A stretch of 64,000 nucleotides of DNA from Planctomycetota bacterium (GTDB lineage: Bacteria > Planctomycetota > UBA1135 > GCA-002686595): assembly GCA_002683825.1 (NCBI GenBank), contig NYUD01000019.1, forward strand, positions 62,001 through 126,000, written 5' to 3'. Shown here in pieces: positions 16,455 through 25,255 of this stretch. The notes beneath the pieces were generated by a model. The model searched no databases. It saw nothing but the letters and a program-made list of their open reading frames with translations, and was not told where the DNA came from. Made by a program: the position numbers and the translations under genes. Every line of letters starts with the position of its first letter. Position 1 is the stretch's first letter.

Positions 16455-17543
16455 ATGGGACGCGTTCTCGCCATGTCGATCGGGTTGCTGGTCATCACGC
16501 TGCTCTTGCGCGCGAGCGAAAAGCTGCCTACCGAGTCCCAGCTGAGTCGCCCTGAGACGGGGTTGGACATCGTCGTTTCAGCGCGCGGCCCGCTTCTTCC
16601 TCCACGTGTCCTCTTGGATCGCAGCGGCTTGTACGAGGCCATCGTGGCCGGCGAAAGAATTCTCGTGGAGGAAGAGGACGCGCCCTCCGGAATCCGTGCG
16701 GCCAGTTTCGGCTCCGACCTGGAGATCACCGACTACAGCAACTTTCCCCTATCCTCGTCCGTCCAGGCGACCGAAGCCTTTGTCGACTGGATCGCCGCCA
16801 GGGCGATCCCCTCGATTTGCATCCTGGGCTCGAGCGGTCGCATTCAACCGCTGTCGGAGGAGGAGGAAACCCGCCTCGCGCGGGTTTGCGAACAGCTCGG
16901 CGCGCAAGCAAGGCCCTTTGGCTCGACCCCGGCGAGCTGGGCCTACATCGGCGTGCGGCTCGCTTCAGGCTGGGTGCCCCTGGCGGAGGCGTATTCCGAG
17001 AAAACGGGTGTGGTGTTGCTCTTCACCGTAGCTCCCCAACTCGAACGCTATCGCGATCACAGAGGCGAGTTCCTGGTCGAGGGACCCCATGGACCACAGG
17101 TTGTTGAGCTCGAACGCGAACTCCCTTACGCAGAAATGCAAGCCTCCGCGGTCGGGCTCAGTCTCGATGGACGTGCAGGGGGGATCCAGCGGGCGGGGTT
17201 GATCTTCAGGCCCCAGGGCGCACAGGAAGAGGCGGTGTCGATGGTCTGGAAGGCCGTTCGCCTCGGCACCGGGGCCTACTTCCAGACCTATCTCGGTTTC
17301 CCCGACCGAGGGCCCAGGGGATCGCGTTCCGCAACGTGCGAGCTGCGGATCGATGACCGGCTGATCGCCAGCCGGGAGGTCGACGACACTTCGGGATGGG
17401 TCCGTTGGCCCGTCGATCTGCGGTCCTTTTCGAATTCGGTGGTCCGCTTGGAGCTGCGGGCTCGCACGCGGCTTGCGTCGGCCGAAGGGAGGCCAGCTGT
17501 CTTGTGGGGAGAACCACGCTTGCACTGGGGTGGAAAGCGATAG
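16455..17543 (+). CDS. Membrane-anchored FAM3/ILEI-like domain protein
   Basis: A 362-residue protein whose ATG 16455 begins a single N-terminal transmembrane helix (GLLVITLLL). Residues about 50-190 resemble the FAM3/ILEI (GG) beta-beta-alpha domain. The order seen is SGLYEAIVAGERIL, AASFG, ATEAFVDWIAARAIPSICILGS, a helix ending CEQLGAQARPFG, then TPASWAYIGVR near 155-168 and a Gly-rich close. Matching features in that family are the IxxG-IV strand, the lGS stop and the R/S-WAxIG motif. The C-terminal half looks like a beta-sandwich with RIDDRLIASREVDDT. The domain is a carbohydrate-binding candidate. It is the last gene of the DUF4956-CotH-VTC operon. Confidence 0.6.
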   Translation: MGRVLAMSIGLLVITLLLRASEKLPTESQLSRPETGLDIVVSARGPLLPPRVLLDRSGLYEAIVAGERILVEEEDAPSGIRAASFGSDLEITDYSNFPLSSSVQATEAFVDWIAARAIPSICILGSSGRIQPLSEEEETRLARVCEQLGAQARPFGSTPASWAYIGVRLASGWVPLAEAYSEKTGVVLLFTVAPQLERYRDHRGEFLVEGPHGPQVVELERELPYAEMQASAVGLSLDGRAGGIQRAGLIFRPQGAQEEAVSMVWKAVRLGTGAYFQTYLGFPDRGPRGSRSATCELRIDDRLIASREVDDTSGWVRWPVDLRSFSNSVVRLELRARTRLASAEGRPAVLWGEPRLHWGGKR

Positions 17544-17872
17544 CCGGAGACCGTCGCCCTGCACCGGAAGCTCCACATTTCCTCGGCGATCGAAGAGCCC
17601 TGAGGGGGACCGCCCTTTTTCGACTGGGTTGCTGCCGCGGTCTCCGTACCCGGTAGCCCGCTGGCCCTGGAGATCCTGCCCCGCCCGCTCTGGATAGGAA
17701 TCGAGGGCGAACCGAGCTCCCCCGTGGGGATTCCATCCCACCCTCCCAGCCGGCCCGAGGAGGCGCTGGCCGCAGGAGGCGCTGGCCGCAGGAGGGGGAT
17801 CGGTCCTGAGGGGGACGGTTGCACTTCGAGCGGTGTTTTTCTTTTCCTCCCGCTCGTTATCCTCCGGCCGTC
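17544..17872 (+). other. Intergenic region upstream of mgtE
   Basis: A 329-bp gap without a convincing gene. It is GC-rich and contains a 16-bp direct tandem repeat (17761-17792). I looked for an M-box magnesium riboswitch before mgtE and could not recognise one. No clear sigma-70 promoter or intrinsic terminator was seen either. Confidence 0.5.
17761..17792. repeat. 16-bp perfect tandem repeat, two copies
   Basis: The unit AGGCGCTGGCCGCAGG occurs twice head to tail, followed by a further AGG. It lies about 80 bp before the mgtE start and contains the TGGCCG core, so each copy can partly self-pair. A regulatory role is possible but unproven; slippage duplication is the simpler explanation. 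Confidence 0.85.
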
Positions 17873-19267
17873 ATGGGAACCGATTCCGAAAAGCGGCCGG
17901 AGTTCCGCGATCTGGAGGCCGTCCTGCGGGGCGAGGTCGCCACCTCGCTCACGGGCTTCCTCGAGGACGTTCACGCCGCCGACCTGGCGGATTGGATGGA
18001 GAACATCGATCCGCCGGACCGGGTGCGGATCGTCGTGGCGCTCACTCCGCAGGCGCGCTCCGAGGTTCTGATCTTCGCGGAAGATCCGCTGCGCGAAGAG
18101 GTGCTGCAATACCTAGACGTGCCGCAGATCGTTGAAGTCGTCGAGGAGCTGCCTGCAGACGAGGCGGTCGACCTGCTCGCGCTCACCGAGGAAGGGACGG
18201 AGGAACAGGTTCTGCGGGCCCTGAGTGCCGAGCGTTCACAGGGATTGCGTCAGCTGCTGCGGTATGACGCGGAGACCGTCGGCGGACTGATGACGAGCGA
18301 GTTCGTCACGGTGGAAGACGACGTTCACGTTGGCGACGCCATCAAACACATTCGTGCCGAAGGCGGTCCTGCGAGCGAAGAAGAGATCGGAGTCTTTGTC
18401 GTAGATGCCGACGGACGACCGGTGGGTTTCGTTTCCGACCGAGATCTGTTGACAACGCCGATACATACGCCCGTGCGTGAGGTCATGGAGACCGACCTCA
18501 TCACGGTCAATGCGCAGGACGACCAAGAGGAGGTCGCCCAGCTCGTCTACAAGTATTCCTTTTCCGCTGTACCCGTCGTCAGTGATGACGGCGTTCTGAT
18601 CGGAGTCGTCGCTGCGGACGACGCGCAAGATGTCCTGACCGAAGAGGCTGAAGAGGACATTCTGCGCCTCGTCGGCACCTCCCCCGAGGAACACCAGACG
18701 CGCTTGCCCGTGCTGACTCGCGTGCGCCACCGGTTGCCGCTTCAAGCGCTCACCGTCCTGGGCGGGCTGATCACGGCCTGGATCCTGGACCGCGCCCTTC
18801 CGACGTCGCTGACGGACGGCAGCAGCACCGCCGACATCCTGCGCTATCTGCCCATCATCATCGGGCTTGCGGGTAATGTCGGGATCCAGTCTTCGACCAT
18901 CCTGGTGCGCGCATTTGCCACCGGTGAGGTCTCACAGGATCGCGAACTGTCCGTACTCGGATCCGAAGTGTTGGTCGGATTCCTTATCGGCACGATTTGC
19001 GGTGTGACGACTACGTTGGTCGCCGGTTTCATGGAGGGTGGCGACGCACAGGCGCTGATATTCGGCAGCTCAGTGGGTCTCGCGATCACGATCGCTGTCG
19101 TTTGGGCAGCTTTCTTGGGCTGCGTGGTTCCGATTCTGTGCCAGCGCTTCGGGATCGACCCGGCCATCGTGGCCGGCCCCTTCTTGATTACCTTGAGCGA
19201 TATCTCGGGAGCTTCGATCTTCGTGGGAACGAGTTCGCTGTTCCTAAACATCGGAACTTGGTCTTGA
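17873..19267 (+). CDS. mgtE: Magnesium transporter MgtE
   Basis: A 464-residue Mg2+ channel/transporter. The N-terminal superhelical MgtE_N domain (about 20-125) has the typical LPADEAVDLLALT segment and RYDAETVGGLMTSEFVTV. A CBS pair (about 130-250) senses cytoplasmic Mg2+, and a C-terminal membrane domain with five helices includes GLAGNVGIQSSTILVR and the acidic-lined TLSDISGA pore segment. ATG 17873 is chosen; an upstream in-frame start at 17819 adds no domain. The TTG of the signal peptidase gene overlaps its stop codon, so the two are probably translationally coupled. Confidence 0.95.
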   Translation: MGTDSEKRPEFRDLEAVLRGEVATSLTGFLEDVHAADLADWMENIDPPDRVRIVVALTPQARSEVLIFAEDPLREEVLQYLDVPQIVEVVEELPADEAVDLLALTEEGTEEQVLRALSAERSQGLRQLLRYDAETVGGLMTSEFVTVEDDVHVGDAIKHIRAEGGPASEEEIGVFVVDADGRPVGFVSDRDLLTTPIHTPVREVMETDLITVNAQDDQEEVAQLVYKYSFSAVPVVSDDGVLIGVVAADDAQDVLTEEAEEDILRLVGTSPEEHQTRLPVLTRVRHRLPLQALTVLGGLITAWILDRALPTSLTDGSSTADILRYLPIIIGLAGNVGIQSSTILVRAFATGEVSQDRELSVLGSEVLVGFLIGTICGVTTTLVAGFMEGGDAQALIFGSSVGLAITIAVVWAAFLGCVVPILCQRFGIDPAIVAGPFLITLSDISGASIFVGTSSLFLNIGTWS

Positions 19268-20517
19268 GGCTCGTCAGATCTCGGCGCTGCTGGATTCGAA
19301 TGCTCTGGTTCTCCGCCGCGCTGGCGCTGCTGGCGCTCCTCCTGATGAACTATGTATGCACGATCTATCGGGTGGACAGCGGTTCGATGCGCCCTACGAT
19401 CTTCGGAGGTCGCGCACAGCCTGACGACGAGCTCTACGACGAGTGGACCCTCGTCCGGTTTCGGCGTGACTTGAAGCCGAAGCGCTTCGACCTGGTCGTC
19501 GTTCGTTCGCTCGATGGTTCCGATCCCATGGTGAAGCGCGTGGTCGGCCTTCCGGACGAAGAGGTGTACATCGTCGATGGCGACCTCTTTATCGACGGGC
19601 GCCGATTACCGGAGGATGCCCCTCGGCCGGGGCCCATTCCCGTGTTCGACGATCGCTACCAGGCAACGAAAGAGTATTTTGAATACAAGCGCGCGACCAA
19701 CTTCGAAGCGAGTCCTTGGACTCACGAGATCGGCTCCCTGGGCCTGGATGCCCGGGACATTCCCGTGGGAAGCCAGCACGGGTTGATGTTGTATCACCCT
19801 GATCTGCGAGACAGCCACCTCGATCGTCAGGGACGTCGCCATCCCGGACTGAGACAGGTCAACGACGGAGCGATTGAATGCGAGTTTCAGATCCAGGAAG
19901 CCCTGCCCGGCGCCTCCATTCGTTTTCGCCTCGTCGAAGAGGGTGACTCTTTCGAGGCCGAGCTGACCCGGCTGGAATATGAGGGACAGATTCCCAAGCT
20001 CTCCCTGTTGCGGATCCTGCGCTGGAATCCACAGACGTTGTCCCGCGACAGGGATCAGGACAGACGTGACGTCTTGGTCGAGATGCCCGTCAACGTTCCG
20101 CGCGATCGGTGGATCAAGATCCGCTTTTCAAATGTTGACAATCACCTGACGGTGATTTCCGACGAGCTGCGCGTCAAGGTCGTCACCTCCTACGAAACCA
20201 ACGTGCCCTATCCGGGCAGGAAGCCGGCCGGGGACAAGAGCATCGGCTCTCGCGTAGCCTTTGGCGGTGAGCGCATCCGCATGGGTTTTCGGGCCGTTCG
20301 GGTGTTTCGCGATCTCTTCTACACCTCGGTCGGAACCCACGCGACAGGTCGCCCGATCCATCTCGGGCCCAGAAGCTGCTTCGTGCTGGGCGACAACTCC
20401 GCCTTCAGCACCGACTCGCGCCATTTCGGCCCCGTCGACATCTCGCGCCTCGTGGGCGAGCCGATTGCAATTGTCTGGCCCTCTCCGCGATGGATCCGTC
20501 CCGTTACAGAACGATGA
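19264..20517 (+). CDS. lepB: Signal peptidase I with a large insertion
   Basis: A 417-residue type I signal peptidase, against about 200-320 usually. A basic N-terminus and one membrane helix precede the catalytic SGSMRPT box (Ser41). The Lys general base is K91 in MVKRVVGLP, and box E LGDNSAFSTDSRHFG lies near 375-390. About 260 residues sit between box D and box E. This insertion includes a beta-rich stretch with FSNVDNHLTVISD, resembling a laminin-G/concanavalin-like sandwich. TTG 19264 overlaps the mgtE stop and supplies the positive N-terminal residues; ATG 19300 is the alternative. It would process exported proteins, which are abundant in this window. Confidence 0.88.
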   Translation: MRLVRSRRCWIRMLWFSAALALLALLLMNYVCTIYRVDSGSMRPTIFGGRAQPDDELYDEWTLVRFRRDLKPKRFDLVVVRSLDGSDPMVKRVVGLPDEEVYIVDGDLFIDGRRLPEDAPRPGPIPVFDDRYQATKEYFEYKRATNFEASPWTHEIGSLGLDARDIPVGSQHGLMLYHPDLRDSHLDRQGRRHPGLRQVNDGAIECEFQIQEALPGASIRFRLVEEGDSFEAELTRLEYEGQIPKLSLLRILRWNPQTLSRDRDQDRRDVLVEMPVNVPRDRWIKIRFSNVDNHLTVISDELRVKVVTSYETNVPYPGRKPAGDKSIGSRVAFGGERIRMGFRAVRVFRDLFYTSVGTHATGRPIHLGPRSCFVLGDNSAFSTDSRHFGPVDISRLVGEPIAIVWPSPRWIRPVTER

Positions 20518-20560
20518 GATTTCGCGTAACCACGGGGCTCCTGTTCGGTTTTTGGTTCGG

Positions 20561-21172
20561 ATGAGTTCCGAATCCGCGAGGCTCGACCCCGGTGCGCAGT
20601 GCATGCTCCGCTACCGAGAAGGTGACGAGAGTGCGTTCGATCGCCTGGTCGAACTTTATTCGGGCAGGGTCTACGCGCTCCTGACCCGTTTTTTGGGCCC
20701 GGTTCCTCAGCGGGAAGACCTGGTACAGGAGGTCTTTTTGCGGGTGGTTCGAGCGCGCGCGAGATACGAGCCCACGGCACGGTTTTCGACCTGGCTTTAT
20801 CGGATCACGTTCAACCTGTGTGCCAACGAGCACGAGCGCAATGCCGGGCGTGTGCACAGCTCCCTAGAGAACGCGGCCGATTCCGAAAGCGACGACACCT
20901 TTTCAGAGCTCAGCTGGGAAGATGAGCGGGTCGATCCACCTGCACGCGCGATCGAACGGGAAGACACGGCGGAGATGGTCAAGCGCGCGATCGCATCGCT
21001 TCCCGAGCGGCAACGCATGGCGCTCATTCTCGCCAAGTACGAGGGACATTCCTATGTGGAGATTGCTCGCACCCTCGAGACCAGCGAGAAAGCGGTCAAG
21101 TCCATGATTCATCGAGCGCGTGGAAACTTGCGTGTAGCACTCGCGCCCCTTTTTGAGGAGCAGATACAGTGA
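20561..21172 (+). CDS. ECF RNA polymerase sigma factor
   Basis: A 203-residue extracytoplasmic-function sigma factor. Region 2 includes REDLVQEVFLRVVR and ARFSTWLYRITFNLC; region 4 includes SLPERQRMALILAKYEGHSYVEIA followed by the helix-turn-helix TLETSEKAVKSMIHRARGNLR. ATG 20561 is used; the longer open frame overlaps the signal peptidase gene. The downstream anti-sigma gene overlaps its stop (GTGA), so it is the first gene of a sigma/anti-sigma/periplasmic-helical-protein operon. I did not find a clear GGAAC-type autoregulatory promoter upstream. Confidence 0.93.
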   Translation: MSSESARLDPGAQCMLRYREGDESAFDRLVELYSGRVYALLTRFLGPVPQREDLVQEVFLRVVRARARYEPTARFSTWLYRITFNLCANEHERNAGRVHSSLENAADSESDDTFSELSWEDERVDPPARAIEREDTAEMVKRAIASLPERQRMALILAKYEGHSYVEIARTLETSEKAVKSMIHRARGNLRVALAPLFEEQIQ

Positions 21173-21837
21173 ATCACCTGAACTGCGATGGTTTTCGAAC
21201 GCTCATCTCGGAGGCCTTGAACGATCGGGGGCGCTTAGGACAGGGCCTCGGACGGGACGGCATCGCCTGGCATCGACACCTCGTCGACTGTTCCGCATGT
21301 CGTAGCTACCTCGCGGCGGAAACGCGCCTGGATGAGCTCTTGGCGATGCTTCCCGAACCGGGCCTGCCGCCGGGTCTTGCAGAGAGCGTGCAAGCGGCAC
21401 TCGCCCCGGTGCGTCGACAGCGTCAGGACGATGCGGTGTTGGAGGGATTGCTCGACTGTGTCCCGAAACCCGACGTACCACCGGATCTGTCGCAACGCGT
21501 CCTCGCAGGTCTCCAAAGGGAGCGTGCCCCGGCTGAGTGGACGCTTCTGCGCGGAAGGGGCCTCGGTCTCACGGCCGCTGCCGCTTTCTTTGCCGCGCTG
21601 CTACTGGGTTGGGCCCTTGTTTTCCAATCGAGTGAGGTACCCCGAGAGACCGCCTACTTCCGGGATGAACTGGCCGGCGAGGACGAGCTGATCGTCTATG
21701 CCCTCGAGAACTGGGACCTTTTGATGGGCGAAGAGGTGGATGTCTATCTGGCCAGCCTGGATCCCGCGGAAGCGGCGGTGCTCGAGCTGGATGCCCTGGG
21801 CGACTTTCTTTCCGGATCGGAGGCGGAGGGACGATGA
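21169..21837 (+). CDS. Zinc-finger anti-sigma factor
   Basis: A 222-residue membrane protein. The cytoplasmic N-terminus contains the zinc anti-sigma motif HRHLVDCSACRSY (H-x3-C-x2-C) at about 41-50, which binds the partner sigma factor. Two tandem stretches of the type EPGLPPGLAESV and KPDVPPDLSQRV follow. One transmembrane helix (AAFFAALLLGWALVF, about 140-157) leads to a short acidic outer domain. GTG 21169 overlaps the sigma stop, and its own stop overlaps the next ATG (ATGA). It likely holds the sigma factor of 20561-21172 inactive until an envelope signal. Confidence 0.85.
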   Translation: MNHLNCDGFRTLISEALNDRGRLGQGLGRDGIAWHRHLVDCSACRSYLAAETRLDELLAMLPEPGLPPGLAESVQAALAPVRRQRQDDAVLEGLLDCVPKPDVPPDLSQRVLAGLQRERAPAEWTLLRGRGLGLTAAAAFFAALLLGWALVFQSSEVPRETAYFRDELAGEDELIVYALENWDLLMGEEVDVYLASLDPAEAAVLELDALGDFLSGSEAEGR

Positions 21838-22643
21838 GAACGAGACTCGAAGGGATTCTCAGCGTCTTCGGTTTGGCTGGCGCGCTGCTCTTTGCGGGTG
21901 TTCCGAGTGCGGCCGGTTCCGTTGCCGGGTGGAGCCAGAGCGATGGAGGACTCGACGGGCTCTTGCAAGAACGTTCGCCCGGGGAGCGTGAGCAATTGCT
22001 GGAACGGCTCGAAAAGCTACGCAGACTCGAGCCCGAGGAGAGGCGCTCTCTCTTGAACCGAGCTCGCGCACTGCACAGGCTCGAAAAAGATTTGCACAGC
22101 CGTGCACCGGACGAGTTACGCCGCAGCCTTCACAGAGATCCCGAAGGAGCTCCCCGGATGTGGCGCAAGCACTTCGAAAAGGAAGCCAAGACCCACGGTC
22201 GGCGTCGGAGCGAACGGCTCCCTCCGGAGCTGCGCCGGCGCTTGCGTGAGGCCGAGCCCCGCGAGCGCATGCGGATCCTGCGGCGTATTGAATCGAAACG
22301 GGAAGATGACACTCGCGTGGGCCTACATCGACTCGGGCGAACGTTGGGCCTCAGCGAACCGGAAGTGGGCCAGCTCGAGGAACTACCGCACCACGAACGC
22401 TGTGCCGCTTATCTGGACCTGCGCAGGCGTCTGATCGAGCGCTCGGTGAAACTCCGGGGTTTGCCCGAGGCCGTGCAGGCGGAGGATTGGGAAGAGTTGC
22501 AAGAGCTCTCGGATATCGAATTCTTCCAAGCCCTGCGGGAGAAGGGGTCTTGCGGTCGGGACTTTCTACCGTCGCGTCGCCCGCGCAAGGGCGAACCTCC
22601 CGGTGGCCAGCCCAAGGGCAAGCACCGTCCGTTCCAGCGCTAG
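21834..22643 (+). CDS. Exported helical, Arg/Glu-rich protein (DUF3106-like)
   Basis: A 269-residue protein with a signal peptide (GLAGALLFAGVPSAAG) followed by repeated charged helices such as SPGEREQLLERLEKLRRLEPEERRSLLNR, the pattern of DUF3106/heavy-metal-resistance periplasmic helical proteins. Later helices (LPPELRRRLREAEPRERMRIL) repeat the theme. It overlaps the anti-sigma stop by ATGA and completes the ECF operon, so it may be the periplasmic sensor or a co-regulator, by analogy with CpxP/RseB-type partners. Function is inferred from position only. Confidence 0.75.
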   Translation: MRTRLEGILSVFGLAGALLFAGVPSAAGSVAGWSQSDGGLDGLLQERSPGEREQLLERLEKLRRLEPEERRSLLNRARALHRLEKDLHSRAPDELRRSLHRDPEGAPRMWRKHFEKEAKTHGRRRSERLPPELRRRLREAEPRERMRILRRIESKREDDTRVGLHRLGRTLGLSEPEVGQLEELPHHERCAAYLDLRRRLIERSVKLRGLPEAVQAEDWEELQELSDIEFFQALREKGSCGRDFLPSRRPRKGEPPGGQPKGKHRPFQR

Positions 22644-22669
22644 GTACGCCATCGGCTAGACTTCCTGAT

Positions 22670-23845
22670 ATGAGGTCCGAGTCGGTCCAGCAACGGGCGG
22701 AAGAGGTGCCCGTGATTCGAGCGGAAGAGATCTTTGCCATCCCCCCGCCCGGGCTGGTCGTCGACCTGCGTAGTCCCTTGGAATTCGCGGAGGATCACAT
22801 TCCCGGCGCCGTAAACCTGGCTCTTTTCGACGACGAAGAGCGGCGCGTGATCGGAACGCTTTACAACTGGACCGGCCCCGAAGCTGCGTTCCGCAAGGCG
22901 AGCCAGCGCACGCGCGAGAAGATCGAGGATTTCGTCGCCGCCGTCGGGGAGTTGACCAACACGCCCGTTCCCGGGGTCGACCTGGGCCGCGAAGTAACCC
23001 GGCGGACCCGGGGGGGAATGGGAGCGATGGAGTCCCGCCAGAGCCTGACGAACGCGAACGTGGGCGACCCCATCGTCTTCCACTGCTGGCGCGGAGGCCT
23101 GCGCTCGCGGAGCGTGGTCGCCCTCCTGCGCGACCTCGGCTGGGACCGGGCCGTGGGCCTGGAAGGGGGCTACAAGGCCTACCGCGCGGTGGTTCGAGCG
23201 AGGATCGCAGGCTGGAGCGGTCCACCCGCGGTGTGTCTTCGCGGTCTCACCGGTGTGGGCAAGACGCTCATCCTGCGCGAACTCGAACGGCTTCGTCCCG
23301 GCTGGACCATCGATCTCGAGGGATTGGCGGCACATCGCAGTTCTATCCTCGGTGGAGTCGGATTGGAGCCGGTCTCCCAACGCCGCTTCGAATCGCGCCT
23401 GATGCAGCGCCTACACGCGGGATTCCCCGGGCCGATCGTCTACGAAGGCGAAAGCCGCAAGGTCGGCGACATCATCCTCCCGGAGCCGATCTGGCGCTCG
23501 ATGTGCGCTGCCGTGGATCTCGAGCTGTGCGCGCCACTCGAGCGCAGGATCGGGGTGCTCGTCGAGGACTATCTCGAGCAAGACGAGAACAGAAGCGAGC
23601 TCGCCCAGCGACTACCCTTCATCGAGCGGCGGCTGGGGGTGCGCAAGTGGCAGGGCGTGCTGGTCGAGTTGCTGCACAGCGGGCGTGAAGAAGAGCTCGT
23701 CCGGATCCTCCTCGAGCGCTACTACGACCCCCTGTACCAGCACAGCGAGCATCGATACGCTTATTCCGCATCGTTCGATGCAAGCGATCCAGCAGCCGCC
23801 GCCGAGGCCGTCGCCGCCTGGATCGACGAACACCGGGCCCGATGA
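22670..23845 (+). CDS. mnmH: tRNA 2-selenouridine synthase
   Basis: A 391-residue enzyme that replaces sulfur with selenium in 2-thiouridine at tRNA position 34, via geranylated intermediates. An N-terminal rhodanese domain (about 10-160, VVDLRSPLEFAEDHIPGAVN) carries the catalytic Cys in FHCWRGGLRSRS near residue 139. A P-loop NTPase follows with GLTGVGKT near 192. Start ATG 22670 matches the family start. Its selenophosphate donor would require SelD, which is not in the window. The gene stands alone between an ECF operon and a convergent radical SAM gene. Confidence 0.94.
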   Translation: MRSESVQQRAEEVPVIRAEEIFAIPPPGLVVDLRSPLEFAEDHIPGAVNLALFDDEERRVIGTLYNWTGPEAAFRKASQRTREKIEDFVAAVGELTNTPVPGVDLGREVTRRTRGGMGAMESRQSLTNANVGDPIVFHCWRGGLRSRSVVALLRDLGWDRAVGLEGGYKAYRAVVRARIAGWSGPPAVCLRGLTGVGKTLILRELERLRPGWTIDLEGLAAHRSSILGGVGLEPVSQRRFESRLMQRLHAGFPGPIVYEGESRKVGDIILPEPIWRSMCAAVDLELCAPLERRIGVLVEDYLEQDENRSELAQRLPFIERRLGVRKWQGVLVELLHSGREEELVRILLERYYDPLYQHSEHRYAYSASFDASDPAAAAEAVAAWIDEHRAR

Positions 23846-23863
23846 CTCCAGCCCTTCGCGCAG

Positions 23864-25255
23864 TTACAGATTGCGGCGGAGCAGCGCCGCGCCCTCCCGC
23901 GCCTGGGCAAAGAGTTCCCACGGGGTTCGCACCGCCCGCAGACGCTTCCACAGATAGCCGGGTCGTAGATAGAAACGCCGGTTGAAACGACGTTTGAGTC
24001 GGATCACCTCGGCCGCATTCAAAGTCTTCGAGGGCAGGAGCCCCCCCGCTCCTCCCTGGTCCATGACCAGGTCTTCCAGGGTGCATAAACCGAGTTCGAG
24101 GGCGCGGCTGCGAAAAGCCGTGCCGGAACGCGGAACGGCGACGTTGAGGCTGAGGAAGTCCAGTTCGAGTTCGAGCGCAAATTGAAGCGTCCGTTCGAGC
24201 GAAGCATCGGTTTCCTCGGGGAGTCCGAGAATGAAGGTGCCCACGGTCCTCAAGCCCGCGTACTTTGCCGTTTGAAAGCCACGCCGTACGGCGGCGGTGT
24301 CGTAGCCCTTGCGCGTCCCCTTCAGAACCGCTTCGTCGGCACTTTCAGCGCCGAGGATCACGGTGTGACAGCCGCCGCGGCGCATCGCATCGGCGAGTTC
24401 GCTGTCCAGGGTGTCGGGTCTGGTGAAAGCGGTCCAGGACAGGTCTCCCCGCTCCTCGAAAGCGCGGCACAATTCAAGCGCCCGTTTGCGTTTCACACCG
24501 AAGGTCTGGTCGACAAAAAAGATCTCGCGTTTTCCCTTCGTGCGTAGGAAGTCGATCTCATCGAGAACATCCGTGGTCGGACGGGTTTGAAAACCGAGCG
24601 TACCGATCACGCAGAACGTGCACGGATAGGGGCATCCGTAGTCGGTCAGCACCGTTGCAAAACGTTTTTCGCGTGCGAAAGAAAAACGGTAGCCGCGTTC
24701 GGGAAACAGTTCGTGGCGCGGTCGTGGGATCCGGAAGGAACCTCGGCGTTGCCTGGGCGTGACGCGCTGGGTACGCCGCGGCGTCCGGCCGGCGTCAGGG
24801 TCACGTACCGTCATGTCCTCGATCTCTTCGAGTTCACCGCGCAGATAGGCGGGGACGTCTCCGTTTGCAAACACATGCACGGCGGCTTCGATCCAGGGTT
24901 CTTTGCGCAACCGCAACTCGCTCGCCTCGTGCAGGATGTCGCCGATCGCAAGGATGCGGATCCCCGTGCCGGAAAGCGCTTCGCCGAAAACACGGTCCTC
25001 CTCCCAAGACACCGCGCCTACCAGCATCACGCAGACCTCGGGGGCCGCGGTCTGAATTCGCACGAGCGCTTCAGCCGGTGGAAGTCGCTCCGCCATGCAA
25101 TCGAGTACGGAGACCTCGTGCTCTTCCGCCAGAAGTCCGGAGAGCACAACCAGATCGACCGGATGAAAGAGGTAGTTGGACTTGGTGGTCTTCGAGCACA
25201 GGTAATCTCGGATGTAGATCCGACGACCCGGTGGGTTGAGAAGTAGGACCCGCAT
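23864..25255 (-). CDS. B12-binding-domain radical SAM protein
   Basis: A 463-residue protein. The N-terminal 170 residues are a cobalamin-binding-like Rossmann domain (MRVLLLNPPGRRIYIRDYL, then VSVLDCMAERLP). The radical SAM core follows with CPYPCTFC (CxxxCxxC, about 210-217), GLPEETDASLERT and GGCHTVILGAESADEAVL. The substrate is unknown; related proteins modify lipids, hopanoids or antibiotics. ATG 25255 overlaps the stop of the upstream glycosyltransferase gene (ATGA), so they form an operon, and a role in modifying a cell-surface lipid or glycan is a reasonable inference. Confidence 0.88.
   Translation of the reverse strand: MRVLLLNPPGRRIYIRDYLCSKTTKSNYLFHPVDLVVLSGLLAEEHEVSVLDCMAERLPPAEALVRIQTAAPEVCVMLVGAVSWEEDRVFGEALSGTGIRILAIGDILHEASELRLRKEPWIEAAVHVFANGDVPAYLRGELEEIEDMTVRDPDAGRTPRRTQRVTPRQRRGSFRIPRPRHELFPERGYRFSFAREKRFATVLTDYGCPYPCTFCVIGTLGFQTRPTTDVLDEIDFLRTKGKREIFFVDQTFGVKRKRALELCRAFEERGDLSWTAFTRPDTLDSELADAMRRGGCHTVILGAESADEAVLKGTRKGYDTAAVRRGFQTAKYAGLRTVGTFILGLPEETDASLERTLQFALELELDFLSLNVAVPRSGTAFRSRALELGLCTLEDLVMDQGGAGGLLPSKTLNAAEVIRLKRRFNRRFYLRPGYLWKRLRAVRTPWELFAQAREGAALLRRNL

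Noticed and set aside
17544..17872. M-box magnesium riboswitch before mgtE
   Set aside because: I looked for one because of the gene, but could not recognise its core sequence or paired stems.
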